Below, one piece after another: positions 16,300-25,757 of a DNA stretch of 34,762 nt (position 1 is its first letter; each line of letters starts with the position of its first letter). Source of the DNA: an uncultured Alphaproteobacteria bacterium (GTDB lineage Bacteria; Pseudomonadota; Alphaproteobacteria; CAAHEQ01; UBA3637). The notes beneath the pieces are model-generated. The model did not search any database. It was not told the DNA's origin and saw only the letters and a program-made list of their open reading frames with translations. A program made the position numbers and the translations under genes. Where the stretch lies: assembly GCA_944392145.1 (NCBI GenBank), contig CALXVS010000015.1:1-34762 (forward strand), in the 5' to 3' direction.

Positions 16300-18563
16300 T
16301 ACGGAAACAAAAACGGCGGTTCCTTTTTAAATGCTTGGCTTTATTAATGGCCTTGATGTTAAGTGCATGCACTTCTACCGATATGGTTGAGGTGATTAAA
16401 GAATACGCCCATGGTGTCGGTCAGGGAGAAGACCAATTCACAGGGTGTTGGTTTTGTCCGGCATTTGGTGTTGCCTTTGATACAATTAACCGGTTAGCGA
16501 CCAATGTGGTAACAAAGTTAGGGGGATTGTTCTTAACCTTTTTGGGGTTGGGAATGTTGTTCTTTTTGGTATTTAAAATTGCACGATCCCTGATAAAACT
16601 GCAAGAAGTCAATTTGATGCAGTTTTTGGAAGAATTGTTTCGTCCGTTGGGGCGTATGATGATAGCGGCGGTGTTGCTGACTGTGCCGCTTGGTATTTTT
16701 TATTATTTAATTTCACCGATGACGCAGCTTGGGTTCACGTTGGCAGATCAAATTTATGCCGAAGCGGGTGTCGGTGAAATGAGCATTGTTCGTGTTGCCC
16801 GAGACAAAGCCAACACAAATTTAACCGTTCAATGTGAAGCCAAGACAAAATCAACCGAAACATTTGAATGGAATAAAGCCTTTGACCCCATGGTGCGCCA
16901 ATCTCTTTTATGTAACTTACAGCAAGTCAGCAATTCACTTTTATTGGGGGTCGCAGCATCGGACTTAATGATTCGTGCGGGATTGCAAGCCAATTGTATT
17001 AAAATTCCGTTGATCATGGATGTTTGTTTCCCGTCCTTTTCAATGATTATAACGGGGGTTATTTTTTGTATTGCTTATTTAGGATTGTTGCTTTATTATC
17101 CGACAAAATTGTTGGATGCTTTGTGTCGATTGGCGTTTGTAAGTGCTTTGATGCCACTTTGGATTATCTTATGGGCTTTTCCGGCAACGGCCGGATATGC
17201 TAAAAAGGCATGGGATTTGTTTTTGGCTTTTATTTTGTATTTTATTGCCTTATCCATTGTTATGGCAATAATTTTATTGATTTTTGATAAAATATCGTTC
17301 CCTGATGAGTATTGGGAGCTGGGCTTTGCCGGTAAATGGGCCAAGGCAAATGAAACGTTGCCGAAAGGGTTTTTGATGCCTTTGATTGCTATTATCGTTT
17401 CAATTTTTTCGTTTGTTTTATTGGGGAAGGCACAGACACTTTCCAATACGTTTGTCGGGGCAACTGATTTGGGCGTGAATAATGCTGCAACTAAGTCCAT
17501 GACACAAGCTGTCGCTACAGCGGGTATTGCTGCCAAAACATTGGGGCGCGCTGCTGACGGGGCTGTAATGGCAGGAACGAAAAACATGATTTCGCCAACC
17601 GCACAGCACTTAATTTCGGCGGGTAAAAAGGCCCGTGCGTTTGAACAGGGCAAGGAAAACGGCCTGCCCGCCGCGCCGCGTGGTCGGTTTGGCGGTTCGG
17701 CAGGGGCGACCGTGCCGCCACCTGCGCCTGCTGTTGCTCCTGCGGCGATGAATTCAGCGTCAAAAACGGATCCGACACATCCACCTGTTGTTCACGGAAC
17801 GGTTTCACACGTAAATCAAGAGGGTGTGTCAGCGACATTTGTGAACTCCAAAGGGCAAACACAAACCAATGTGTTCGGTGAAAACGGGTTAAAAGAACAA
17901 CAAGTTGTCACATCATCCTTTGCAAATGGTTCCCCGAAAACAGCAGAAATTCGCAGTGGTTCGGGCAAGTTGATCGGCACGCGGTTTTTTGATGAAAGGG
18001 CTCCCGGCAATTGGACCCAGCAAAATGCGGACGGTTCCACAACGACACATACGGTCACTAAAAATAAAGACGGCAGTGTTGAATCTATCACGGATACACG
18101 TGATAAAAACGGTAATGCGGGCACTTATGTTCGGCAAAAAAACACGACATTTAAGGATGAAAAAGGTCTTGACAAAACACGGCGTGAAACATGGACGACC
18201 GATCGGAAAACGGGGGCGCAGCAAAAACGCACCGAAATCGGTAAGACAGATCAAAAAGGCCGTTTCCGTGTTTTGGAACAAACGGATGAATCCTATCAAA
18301 TCGCGCAAGGGAAACAGGAAAAAGAAACCGGTTTAAAGGTTAAAACGACATCGACATTTGCATATGATGAACAGGGAAATTTACAAGTCCGTCATACACG
18401 GGACGCTGATGACCGGTTGTTGAATACACGATATTATACCGATTCGGGGGTTAAGGCCGATGGATCTTATACATTCGGATATCGTGACTATACATATAAA
18501 GATAACAAACCCGTTGAAACGGGAAAAAGCGTGCTTTACCACGTGAACGGCAGGAGGTATTAG
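16290..18563 (+). CDS. VirB6/TrbL-like lipoprotein 3 with RHS/YD-like tail
   Basis: This is the third paralogue, 757 residues. It overlaps gene 2 by ten bases and has GGGAGGAA before its ATG. The N-terminus is a lipoprotein signal, LMLSAC, with Cys27 as the predicted lipid-modified residue. Cys53-W-F-Cys56 follows, then the membrane core with LQEVNLMQFLEELFRPLGR, FYYLISP, Cys182, Cys208 in CNLQQV, and AFPATAGYAKKAWD. Residues about 400-500 are a low-complexity Ala/Pro linker. From about residue 502 a tail of about 256 residues matches the gene 2 tail (QQNADGS, NKDGSVESITDT, RETWTTDRKTG, TDESYQIAQGKQEK). A lipid-anchored polytopic channel protein is unusual. It could be tethered to the periplasmic face or simply use lipidation for N-terminal processing. 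Confidence 0.82.
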   Translation: MAVIRKQKRRFLFKCLALLMALMLSACTSTDMVEVIKEYAHGVGQGEDQFTGCWFCPAFGVAFDTINRLATNVVTKLGGLFLTFLGLGMLFFLVFKIARSLIKLQEVNLMQFLEELFRPLGRMMIAAVLLTVPLGIFYYLISPMTQLGFTLADQIYAEAGVGEMSIVRVARDKANTNLTVQCEAKTKSTETFEWNKAFDPMVRQSLLCNLQQVSNSLLLGVAASDLMIRAGLQANCIKIPLIMDVCFPSFSMIITGVIFCIAYLGLLLYYPTKLLDALCRLAFVSALMPLWIILWAFPATAGYAKKAWDLFLAFILYFIALSIVMAIILLIFDKISFPDEYWELGFAGKWAKANETLPKGFLMPLIAIIVSIFSFVLLGKAQTLSNTFVGATDLGVNNAATKSMTQAVATAGIAAKTLGRAADGAVMAGTKNMISPTAQHLISAGKKARAFEQGKENGLPAAPRGRFGGSAGATVPPPAPAVAPAAMNSASKTDPTHPPVVHGTVSHVNQEGVSATFVNSKGQTQTNVFGENGLKEQQVVTSSFANGSPKTAEIRSGSGKLIGTRFFDERAPGNWTQQNADGSTTTHTVTKNKDGSVESITDTRDKNGNAGTYVRQKNTTFKDEKGLDKTRRETWTTDRKTGAQQKRTEIGKTDQKGRFRVLEQTDESYQIAQGKQEKETGLKVKTTSTFAYDEQGNLQVRHTRDADDRLLNTRYYTDSGVKADGSYTFGYRDYTYKDNKPVETGKSVLYHVNGRRY

Positions 18564-18564
18564 A

Positions 18565-19974
18565 ATGTTAAACCCGATGTTTCGCCTGTTTCATGTAATA
18601 TTGCCGCCGTTAAAGGGGGTAATGTGGATTGTGTTGATGTGTATTACCCTTTCCGGTTGTGGTGATCCGCCGTCACCGCAAGAGCAGTTGAAAAACGATG
18701 TAGCCAGTTGTTGGCCGTGCAGCTTGTATAAAACGGTGTTTGATGCCCTTGGCAAGACAATGATGAACGTTTATGAAACAACAACATATCTGGGATTGAT
18801 TTTAATGGGAATCGGGTTGTTGTTTTATCTGGCCTTTGCATCGGGTAAGCTTGTGATGAGTTTAAAAGAACCCAATGTGAAAGAAGAAATCATCAAGATC
18901 ATTCACGTGTTGTTTAAGGCTCTTTTGGTGGGAGCGGTTTTAAGTTTGCCGCAATATGTGCTTGAATTTTGCGATATGGTGCTGTCGCCTGTTATTTTAT
19001 GGATGTTGGAATTATCGCGGCAGATTTTAGAGGTGAGTTCGTCTATCGGAGGATCAACGGCGTTGGTGGTCCCTGAATCCATACCATCGGCTAATGATAA
19101 TTTGGATTTTGCCCTTTTTAACGGTCAGGTATCTTATCGTGTGCAAGATTTAATTTATCGTATTTATACGGCGTTAAAGGGCGGTATGGGATTGGGCTTG
19201 ACCATTATGCAGGAATTGGAAATCAATACCTTTTTTATCGGGGTGTTTGTTATTTTTGCCTTTTTGGCATTGATTTTAATTTTTCCGTTTTCGTTTATTG
19301 ATGCGTTTTTACGCATTGGTGTTGTGGTAATCATAGCACCGTTTTTGTTGGCATCGTGGGTGTTCCCCGCTACAAAAGATTGGATTAAAAAGGGATGGAA
19401 CATTGTTTTTTCGGCCCTGTTTAATATTTTGTTCAGTTGTATTTTTGTCGGACTTTTAATCAGTTGTATCACGACTTATTCCAACCAATATATGCCGGGC
19501 TTTTTTAATGAAACAGCGCAAAAAAGCGATCCCGCGTTGGCGCAAAGTGCCGCTTCATTGGAGGCAGGCTTTTTTTCAATGATATTTGTATTGGTAGTGA
19601 TGATGATGCTTGCCAAGCATATTCCGCAAGTTGCCCGCTTTTTCGGGGGGGATGGATCGGGAAATCCGCTTATCGGCTTTTTGGGGCAATTACGTCAGTT
19701 AGCCATCAATGTGGCTATGATTGCAGCCGGTGTGGCCTTAGTGGCGGTTACGGGGGGAGCCGGTGCCACTTTAGGGAAAAAGATGATGAAAAAAGGGGCT
19801 AAAGATTTAGCGGAACAAGCAGCTTCTGCCGTTGCTGGAGAAAAAGATAAAGAAAACGGCAAACGGGCGGGTATTCAAAATTCGGCTCTTGGTAAAGCTT
19901 TGACAGATACAGGGCAAGATGTCAGCGAAAAATCCGGTGATCAAGCAGGTAAAATGACCTATGGAAGCGAATAA
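18565..19974 (+). CDS. VirB6/TrbL-like lipoprotein 4
   Basis: This is the fourth paralogue, 469 residues, starting one base after the gene 3 stop with AGGAGG seven bases upstream. It too has a lipobox, ITLSGC, with Cys32 predicted to be lipidated. Cys49-W-P-Cys52 follows and the first membrane helix begins soon after. It is more divergent than genes 1-3: the LQEV box is replaced by SLKEPNVKEEIIK, and the conserved periplasmic cysteine pair is absent. The signature survives as WVFPATKDWIKKGWN. Six or seven hydrophobic segments can be read, then a short basic tail with GKKMMKKGAK. It lacks the RHS/YD-like tail. Family placement rests on shared architecture and the signature. Confidence 0.78.
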   Translation: MLNPMFRLFHVILPPLKGVMWIVLMCITLSGCGDPPSPQEQLKNDVASCWPCSLYKTVFDALGKTMMNVYETTTYLGLILMGIGLLFYLAFASGKLVMSLKEPNVKEEIIKIIHVLFKALLVGAVLSLPQYVLEFCDMVLSPVILWMLELSRQILEVSSSIGGSTALVVPESIPSANDNLDFALFNGQVSYRVQDLIYRIYTALKGGMGLGLTIMQELEINTFFIGVFVIFAFLALILIFPFSFIDAFLRIGVVVIIAPFLLASWVFPATKDWIKKGWNIVFSALFNILFSCIFVGLLISCITTYSNQYMPGFFNETAQKSDPALAQSAASLEAGFFSMIFVLVVMMMLAKHIPQVARFFGGDGSGNPLIGFLGQLRQLAINVAMIAAGVALVAVTGGAGATLGKKMMKKGAKDLAEQAASAVAGEKDKENGKRAGIQNSALGKALTDTGQDVSEKSGDQAGKMTYGSE

Positions 19975-19987
19975 AGGATTAAAGAGA

Positions 19988-22693
19988 ATGGGGTATATAC
20001 ATGTGATCGGAAATATAAAGCGGATGTATGGGGCAGTTGTTGCTTTGATACTGATGGGGGGGGTGATGATAAATATCATGCCTGTTCCCGCACATGCGCA
20101 AAGTGCCTCGGCAACGATTGATGCCGCACAGGTTCAGGTGCAGGAATTAAAAGATAAGTTAGCCGACTATCGTTCTCAGGTATGTAATGCTTCCAAGGAA
20201 GAGGACAGCTATGACACCGAAGTGCTTCAAGTTGCCTATACGCTTTCCGATACGTATGAAAAAGCGGTTTCTGCCACAAGTGATAGTCCGTGGGCAACAT
20301 TGGCAAATAATTCATTGGGAGAAGCGTATCAATGTGCGCAAAGCTATATTAATCATGTTGCGTCCGTCAAAAAACGCCAGGCCGGCCCCGGTAAATCGGT
20401 TGCCGAAAAAATTATTGCGGCCTCGGGAGATTGTTGGCCGTGCAATATTGCCTTTTTAATGATTGATTCCATTCAGGTCATGGCCTCGGCTATTTATGAT
20501 TCGGTTGCGGGATTCGCCTTGGTTTTATTGGGCGTTATGCTGATGTTTTGGTTGGCGTTTCGGGTATTGCTTTTGATTGGAAAATTTGGTTATTCCAGTA
20601 ATTCCGAATTTTTTACCGATTTGTTGTATCGCTTTATTGCCGTAACGATTGCCGCCGTTTTGTTATCCACACCGATTTTGGAATTTTATCGTATCGCGAT
20701 ATCGCCGTTGATTAGTATCACCGCATCATTAGCAGTAAAATTTACAGAATATTCTATGGCAGATGACAGTGGGCGCACCTTTGCAAGTCAGGTGATGGAA
20801 AAGTTAAAAGAACAAAAAGAGCGTGAAGGTTCCTGTGACACGAATTTATTGCAAAAAATGGCCGATAAGGCAACATTATCCGGTTATGATGAAAAAACAA
20901 AGCGTGATTGTTGTATTCTTTCTTTGAACGGGGAATGGATACCGACCCGAACGGTTCAATCATGTTCGCTGGGTTTATGTCAAAATGTTGTTTTGCCCGA
21001 AGAGTGCAAATTTAATCGCTTGGTACTTTCGGGAGCGGCCGCAACCAAAGAAGGGTTCACCTGTTCTTATTGTGCCGATGCAATGGATCCTGATGCGGTT
21101 TTACCGCACACATCGGCATTTACCCCTGTTTTAGATGATCAAACGATAAACGCGTTGTTGTGTTTAATTTGCACGTTATACAAGCAATTTGCCCCGTTGA
21201 TTGAATCGGGCAGCGCAATCTTTCAATATGTGATTACAAATTGGGAAGGATTCTTTATTTTCCGGTTGCCGATGCCGTTTATGGGATTATTCTTGGGTCC
21301 TGCGTTGATGATTTTGTTCGGGATGCTGGCGTTTGTCATTGCATTTAGAGTGATTGACATCTTTTTGCGTCTTGGGTTTGTGATTATTTTAACACCGCTT
21401 TTAATAACGGCATGGGCATTCCCCATTTCACGCCAATATGCCAAAAAGGGGTGGGATTTTATTGTCGGCAATTTATTGGAATTCTTGGGAATTGCCGTTG
21501 CCGGTGCCTTGTTAATGAATCTGTGTTTGGTGCTATTACCCGATTCGGCGATGGAAAACCTGATTCCCGCTATGGCCGGCACGGATGTAGAGACGTTGTA
21601 TGATGCCTTTACCGGTGATATTCCCGGTGGATCGCTGTATACAATTATGGTATTAGTTTGCGTCTTTTTCATCGGATTAAAATTGCTGGAAACGACTCAA
21701 AAATTGGTTGAAGCAATATCCGGTATTTCATTGGGTATTCCGCCGTTATCATCGGCAGCGGCTAAACAGATGTTGGATACGGCAGGAAAAAGTGCCAGCG
21801 TTGCCGGCAAACACACCGGTGCAACCGATGCGCTAAAGAATGTTGGTAAGGCTGCCCCTGAAGGGTCGGCTGCCGCATTAGGAGCCTTTATGGGAGGCGC
21901 TTCCATGAAACAGGCCTTTGGTGCCGGTCATGCAGTGGGTATGAGCCGATTAAACCAGGCTGAGAAAAGTTTGACAAATTCAACAATGGTTTCCCATGCA
22001 AAAGGGGCGGGGAAAGGAGTTACTAACATTGCTTCAAAGACCACATCAGCGGTTAAGCAGCTTTCAACCAAAGAGGGGTTAAAGGCCTTTGCCGATAACT
22101 TAAAGAATTTGCCCAAAGATTTGAAAGATGGTACAAAATTTGCGGTTAAGCATTATATTCGCGGGCGCAAGGCCGCCTTTGGACGTGCTTTGGAGAGTGT
22201 CGCCGGTGTGACGCGTGGGATGAACCAATCCCGAAAAGATATTCGCAAGCATTTAAACAATATCTCAAATTTGGTGAAAAATCCCCAAATTGCGGCACAG
22301 GTGGCCGGTAAATATGCCCTTGACAAAAAGGGAAATGCTTTAGATAAAGTGGCAGGAACATCGTCAACATCACCGATTGAAACTTTGAAAAATGCGGCGG
22401 TTGGGGCAGGTGTTGTGGCGCGCGTCGTGCGGCGGCACCCCATGAAAACTATGAAAAATATCGCTAAGAAAGCTTATAATGCCACGGCCGGTGTGCGGGA
22501 AAAGATGAAACATCCGCTGGATACATGGAAACAAACGGTACAAAAGATTGATGCCGTGGCCGCTGTCCTCGGCAATGCCAAGGCTCGTGATGCTTTGAAT
22601 CAAAGGTTAAACCGGATGGGGAATGCTGCAAAGCGCATGTCTGTTGCCGCAAAAATGCGGCCTGATCCTAAAAAACCGGATAAATATGCGTGA
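19988..22693 (+). CDS. VirB6/TrbL-like membrane protein 5 with cysteine-rich insert
   Basis: This is the fifth and largest paralogue, 901 residues from ATG 19988 (AGGA nine bases upstream; an alternative ATG at 19961 overlaps gene 4). The signal peptide ends PVPAHAQS near residue 37. A helical, probably periplasmic region of about 100 residues with two cysteines comes next. Cys149-W-P-Cys152 then leads into the membrane core. Between membrane helices is an insert rich in cysteine, about residues 285-400 (GSCDT, DCC, SCSLGLC, EECK, TCSYC, LLCLIC), likely disulfide-bonded. The signature is AWAFPISRQYAKKGWD. The last 300 residues are basic, hydrophilic and probably helical. It closes the operon. 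Confidence 0.8.
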   Translation: MGYIHVIGNIKRMYGAVVALILMGGVMINIMPVPAHAQSASATIDAAQVQVQELKDKLADYRSQVCNASKEEDSYDTEVLQVAYTLSDTYEKAVSATSDSPWATLANNSLGEAYQCAQSYINHVASVKKRQAGPGKSVAEKIIAASGDCWPCNIAFLMIDSIQVMASAIYDSVAGFALVLLGVMLMFWLAFRVLLLIGKFGYSSNSEFFTDLLYRFIAVTIAAVLLSTPILEFYRIAISPLISITASLAVKFTEYSMADDSGRTFASQVMEKLKEQKEREGSCDTNLLQKMADKATLSGYDEKTKRDCCILSLNGEWIPTRTVQSCSLGLCQNVVLPEECKFNRLVLSGAAATKEGFTCSYCADAMDPDAVLPHTSAFTPVLDDQTINALLCLICTLYKQFAPLIESGSAIFQYVITNWEGFFIFRLPMPFMGLFLGPALMILFGMLAFVIAFRVIDIFLRLGFVIILTPLLITAWAFPISRQYAKKGWDFIVGNLLEFLGIAVAGALLMNLCLVLLPDSAMENLIPAMAGTDVETLYDAFTGDIPGGSLYTIMVLVCVFFIGLKLLETTQKLVEAISGISLGIPPLSSAAAKQMLDTAGKSASVAGKHTGATDALKNVGKAAPEGSAAALGAFMGGASMKQAFGAGHAVGMSRLNQAEKSLTNSTMVSHAKGAGKGVTNIASKTTSAVKQLSTKEGLKAFADNLKNLPKDLKDGTKFAVKHYIRGRKAAFGRALESVAGVTRGMNQSRKDIRKHLNNISNLVKNPQIAAQVAGKYALDKKGNALDKVAGTSSTSPIETLKNAAVGAGVVARVVRRHPMKTMKNIAKKAYNATAGVREKMKHPLDTWKQTVQKIDAVAAVLGNAKARDALNQRLNRMGNAAKRMSVAAKMRPDPKKPDKYA

Positions 22694-22699
22694 GAATAA

Positions 22700-22949
22700 G
22701 GGTCAAGCACCGCCCCCCTTTTGTCACCTTTTAAAACTTGACCCAAGGGGGTAGGAAAAGCGGCATTCATGCTGCCTGGATCCTCGCTTTCGTAAGGATG
22801 ACCGCCGGAGGGGTGTTGCGGGCGGAGTTTTTTTTCACGGGCGGGGACTTCTCTCCCATGTCATGCCCTTTCTTGTCGGGCATCCAGGGCAATGGTTCCT
22901 TATTTATGCGATGCGTCAAAGGGTAGGAAAAGCGGTATCGTTTTTCCTG
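22700..22949 (+). repeat. Dispersed repeat block with preceding inverted repeat
   Basis: GGGTCAAG (22700-22707) and CTTGACCC (22737-22744) form a perfect 8-bp inverted repeat right after the VirB6-like operon. With a 29-base loop and no T-run it is not a clear terminator. Repeat modules follow: AGGAAAAGCGGCATTCAT with GGATCCTCGCTTTCGTAAGGATGAC, then the TGCCC...GGGCATCCAGGGC module and CCTTATTTATGCGATGCGTCAA. A truncated third module (22925-22949) ends inside the glycosyltransferase remnant. Confidence 0.8.
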
Positions 22950-23191
22950 TCATAGGCTTGTGACAAAAACGGTGTGCGATGCACGTTAAAATTATGTTCA
23001 TCCCATCGTTTAATATGAAAATCAGGGTTGGTTTTTTGCCAGCTGTTCAGAGCCTGTTTCGCATAATCGGGTAAGTCATGGCCCCCGAACCAGCAGTAAT
23101 GAATGATTTTAGGGATATCGGATTGCAGTTTTGGTGGAAAGAAAAGGTATACCGGGCTGCCCGATAAACAGAAAACAAAAGCAATCAGCAA
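22916..23191 (-). pseudogene. Truncated GT32-like glycosyltransferase remnant
   Basis: The frame encodes the N-terminal part of a sugar transferase of the GT32/capsular-polysaccharide (OCH1-like) type. The family start IPKIIHYCWFGG, then LPDYAKQALNSWQKTNPDF and RWDEHNF, are clear. The expected continuation towards a DxD active site is missing. After AYD the frame runs into a dispersed repeat (22925-22949), which supplies the last ten or so residues and the stop. The 5' end also looks damaged. A signal-like hydrophobic leader is present, but the only usable start is TTG at 23191, with an in-frame stop shortly upstream. It is therefore probably non-functional, a relic of a larger gene removed by repeat-associated rearrangement. 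Confidence 0.75.
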
Positions 23192-23258
23192 AAGTTTTTT
23201 TATGACATCCCTTATACCTTAAGCCGTTTAAAAAGTCATTTTTTTTGAAAAAAAAAGA

Positions 23259-23287
23259 TTGTTTTTTCGGGGAAAGTCGTGTAAAAA
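23259..23287 (+). promoter_or_regulatory. Possible promoter for the mre/mrd operon
   Basis: TTGTTT (23259-23264) and TAAAAA (23282-23287) are 17 bases apart, with the mreB ATG about 33 bases further on. The match is only moderate. Confidence 0.3.
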
Positions 23288-23316
23288 TAAGTCATCTTTT
23301 TTATTGTAAGGAGTAA

Positions 23317-24372
<1,056 letters not shown>

Positions 24373-24390
24373 AACCGATTGATTGTTCAT

Positions 24391-25248
24391 ATGGAAAATA
24401 AATTTTTTCGGTTTAAACGGCTTAAGGCGCAAACGTTGTTGTTTGCGCCTGTCGTTTTTTTGGGGGTGGCCCTGATTGCCATGGTGATGTTGTCCCCCGA
24501 TACACCGGCTGTCACGGCCGTTCGTGTGGCGTTAAGCGAAGTGACGGCACCGGTGGTAGAGCGCCTTAAAACCCCGATGCGGTGGGTGGATGCATTGACC
24601 GAAAAAATCGGTGAAATCGTGATGGTTTATCACGAAAATGAAAAGTTGCGGGCCGCCAATGTGCGGTTACAGGCGTGGCGAAACACGGCCGAACAATTGG
24701 CCTTTGAAAACAAAGAGCTTAAAAAAAACCTGAATTATGTGCCGATTCAACCCGTATCGTTTGTCACGGCGCAGATCATGGCCGATGCGGCGGGCGATTT
24801 TTCTCGATCAAAAATCGTTGGTGCGGGATACACACACGGCGTGCATCGCGGAGATGTTGTTTTTACCGATAAATCACTGATTGGCCGAATTATTGAAGTA
24901 GGTCCCCGGTTCAGTCGCGTGTTGATGTTGACCGATTATTTTTCACGCGTGCCCGTGATGATCCCCGAAAAAGGGATTAAGGGTATTTTATCCGGTGATA
25001 ACACGCCGTTGCCGAAATTGATTTTTTTACCCGAAGGAGCATCTGTTCAGCCGGGGGACAGATTGGTCACGTCGGGGGATTCGGGTGTTTATCCGGCGGG
25101 ATTGCCGATCGGTGTTATCGTATCGGCCGATGCCGGTGAGGTCAGCGTTCGGTTGAATCAGGCGGATGATCATTTTGAATTTGTGCGCGTGGTTTATTAC
25201 GGGTTAGACGAAACATTGCTGCGTCCGGAAAAGGATGCGACACCATGA
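24391..25248 (+). CDS. mreC: Rod-shape determining protein MreC
   Basis: MreC is a bitopic inner-membrane protein whose periplasmic part activates PBP2 and links it to MreB. One transmembrane helix is seen near residues 14-36 (LLFAPVVFLGVALIAMVML). A coiled coil follows near 70-115 (HENEKLRAANVRLQAWRNTAEQ). The beta-barrel domain contains the family signatures GAGYTHGVHRGDVV, GRIIEVGP and YPAGLPIGVI. At 285 residues the length is normal. I take ATG at 24391; a TTG at 24379 is in frame, and neither has a strong ribosome site. It lies 18 bases after mreB and overlaps mreD by four bases. Confidence 0.95.
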   Translation: MENKFFRFKRLKAQTLLFAPVVFLGVALIAMVMLSPDTPAVTAVRVALSEVTAPVVERLKTPMRWVDALTEKIGEIVMVYHENEKLRAANVRLQAWRNTAEQLAFENKELKKNLNYVPIQPVSFVTAQIMADAAGDFSRSKIVGAGYTHGVHRGDVVFTDKSLIGRIIEVGPRFSRVLMLTDYFSRVPVMIPEKGIKGILSGDNTPLPKLIFLPEGASVQPGDRLVTSGDSGVYPAGLPIGVIVSADAGEVSVRLNQADDHFEFVRVVYYGLDETLLRPEKDATP

Positions 25249-25757
25249 AAGCGATAAATATTCTGCGCCAAATAGCGTATGAGGGATTGTTTTTGTGGAT
25301 CGGTTTTGTTTTACTGTTCCTGGCGCACGGGGGTGGGCCGATGACGCCATATTACGATTCGTCGGTGCCGCTGATGCCGATTGCGGCGTTTTATTTCGGG
25401 GTGTTTCGGCCCCGGCTTAAAAATGCGTTTTTTGCTTTTATTTTGGGCTTTTTAATGGATATTATGGGATTTTATCCGCCCGGTGTGCATGCGTTTTTAC
25501 TGACGTTATTGTTTTTTATTCCGTCCCTGAACACACGGACGTTGCCGCATTTGACCTTTAATGCGTTGTGGGGGATATTTGCCGGTGCTGATGCGGTATA
25601 TATGTTGGCCTTAAAAGGGTTGGTTTGGGGAATAACCGGAGAGAGTGGCACGGGAACCGATTTTGTTTTGCAATATGGATTGACGTTGGCCTTTTTCCCT
25701 ATTGTGGCGGGGATATGCGGTGTTTTGAACAATAAATTGGTTCGGGAGGCGACATGA
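25245..25757 (+). CDS. mreD: Rod-shape determining protein MreD
   Basis: MreD is a small polytopic inner-membrane member of the elongasome. The 170-residue product has about five hydrophobic segments (LFLWIGFVLLFLA, IAAFYFGVF, FAFILGFLMDIMGFYPPG, LWGIFAGADAVYML, LTLAFFPIVAGICGVL). The LGFLMDI.....PG stretch is typical of the family. ATGA overlaps join it to mreC upstream and mrdA downstream, so translation is coupled throughout. Sequence conservation in this family is low, and the call rests on topology, length and context. Confidence 0.92.
   Translation: MKAINILRQIAYEGLFLWIGFVLLFLAHGGGPMTPYYDSSVPLMPIAAFYFGVFRPRLKNAFFAFILGFLMDIMGFYPPGVHAFLLTLLFFIPSLNTRTLPHLTFNALWGIFAGADAVYMLALKGLVWGITGESGTGTDFVLQYGLTLAFFPIVAGICGVLNNKLVREAT

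Noticed and set aside
22700-22744. GGGTCAAG/CTTGACCC inverted repeat as terminator of the VirB6-like operon
   Set aside because: The loop is 29 bases and no T-run follows; kept only as part of the repeat block.
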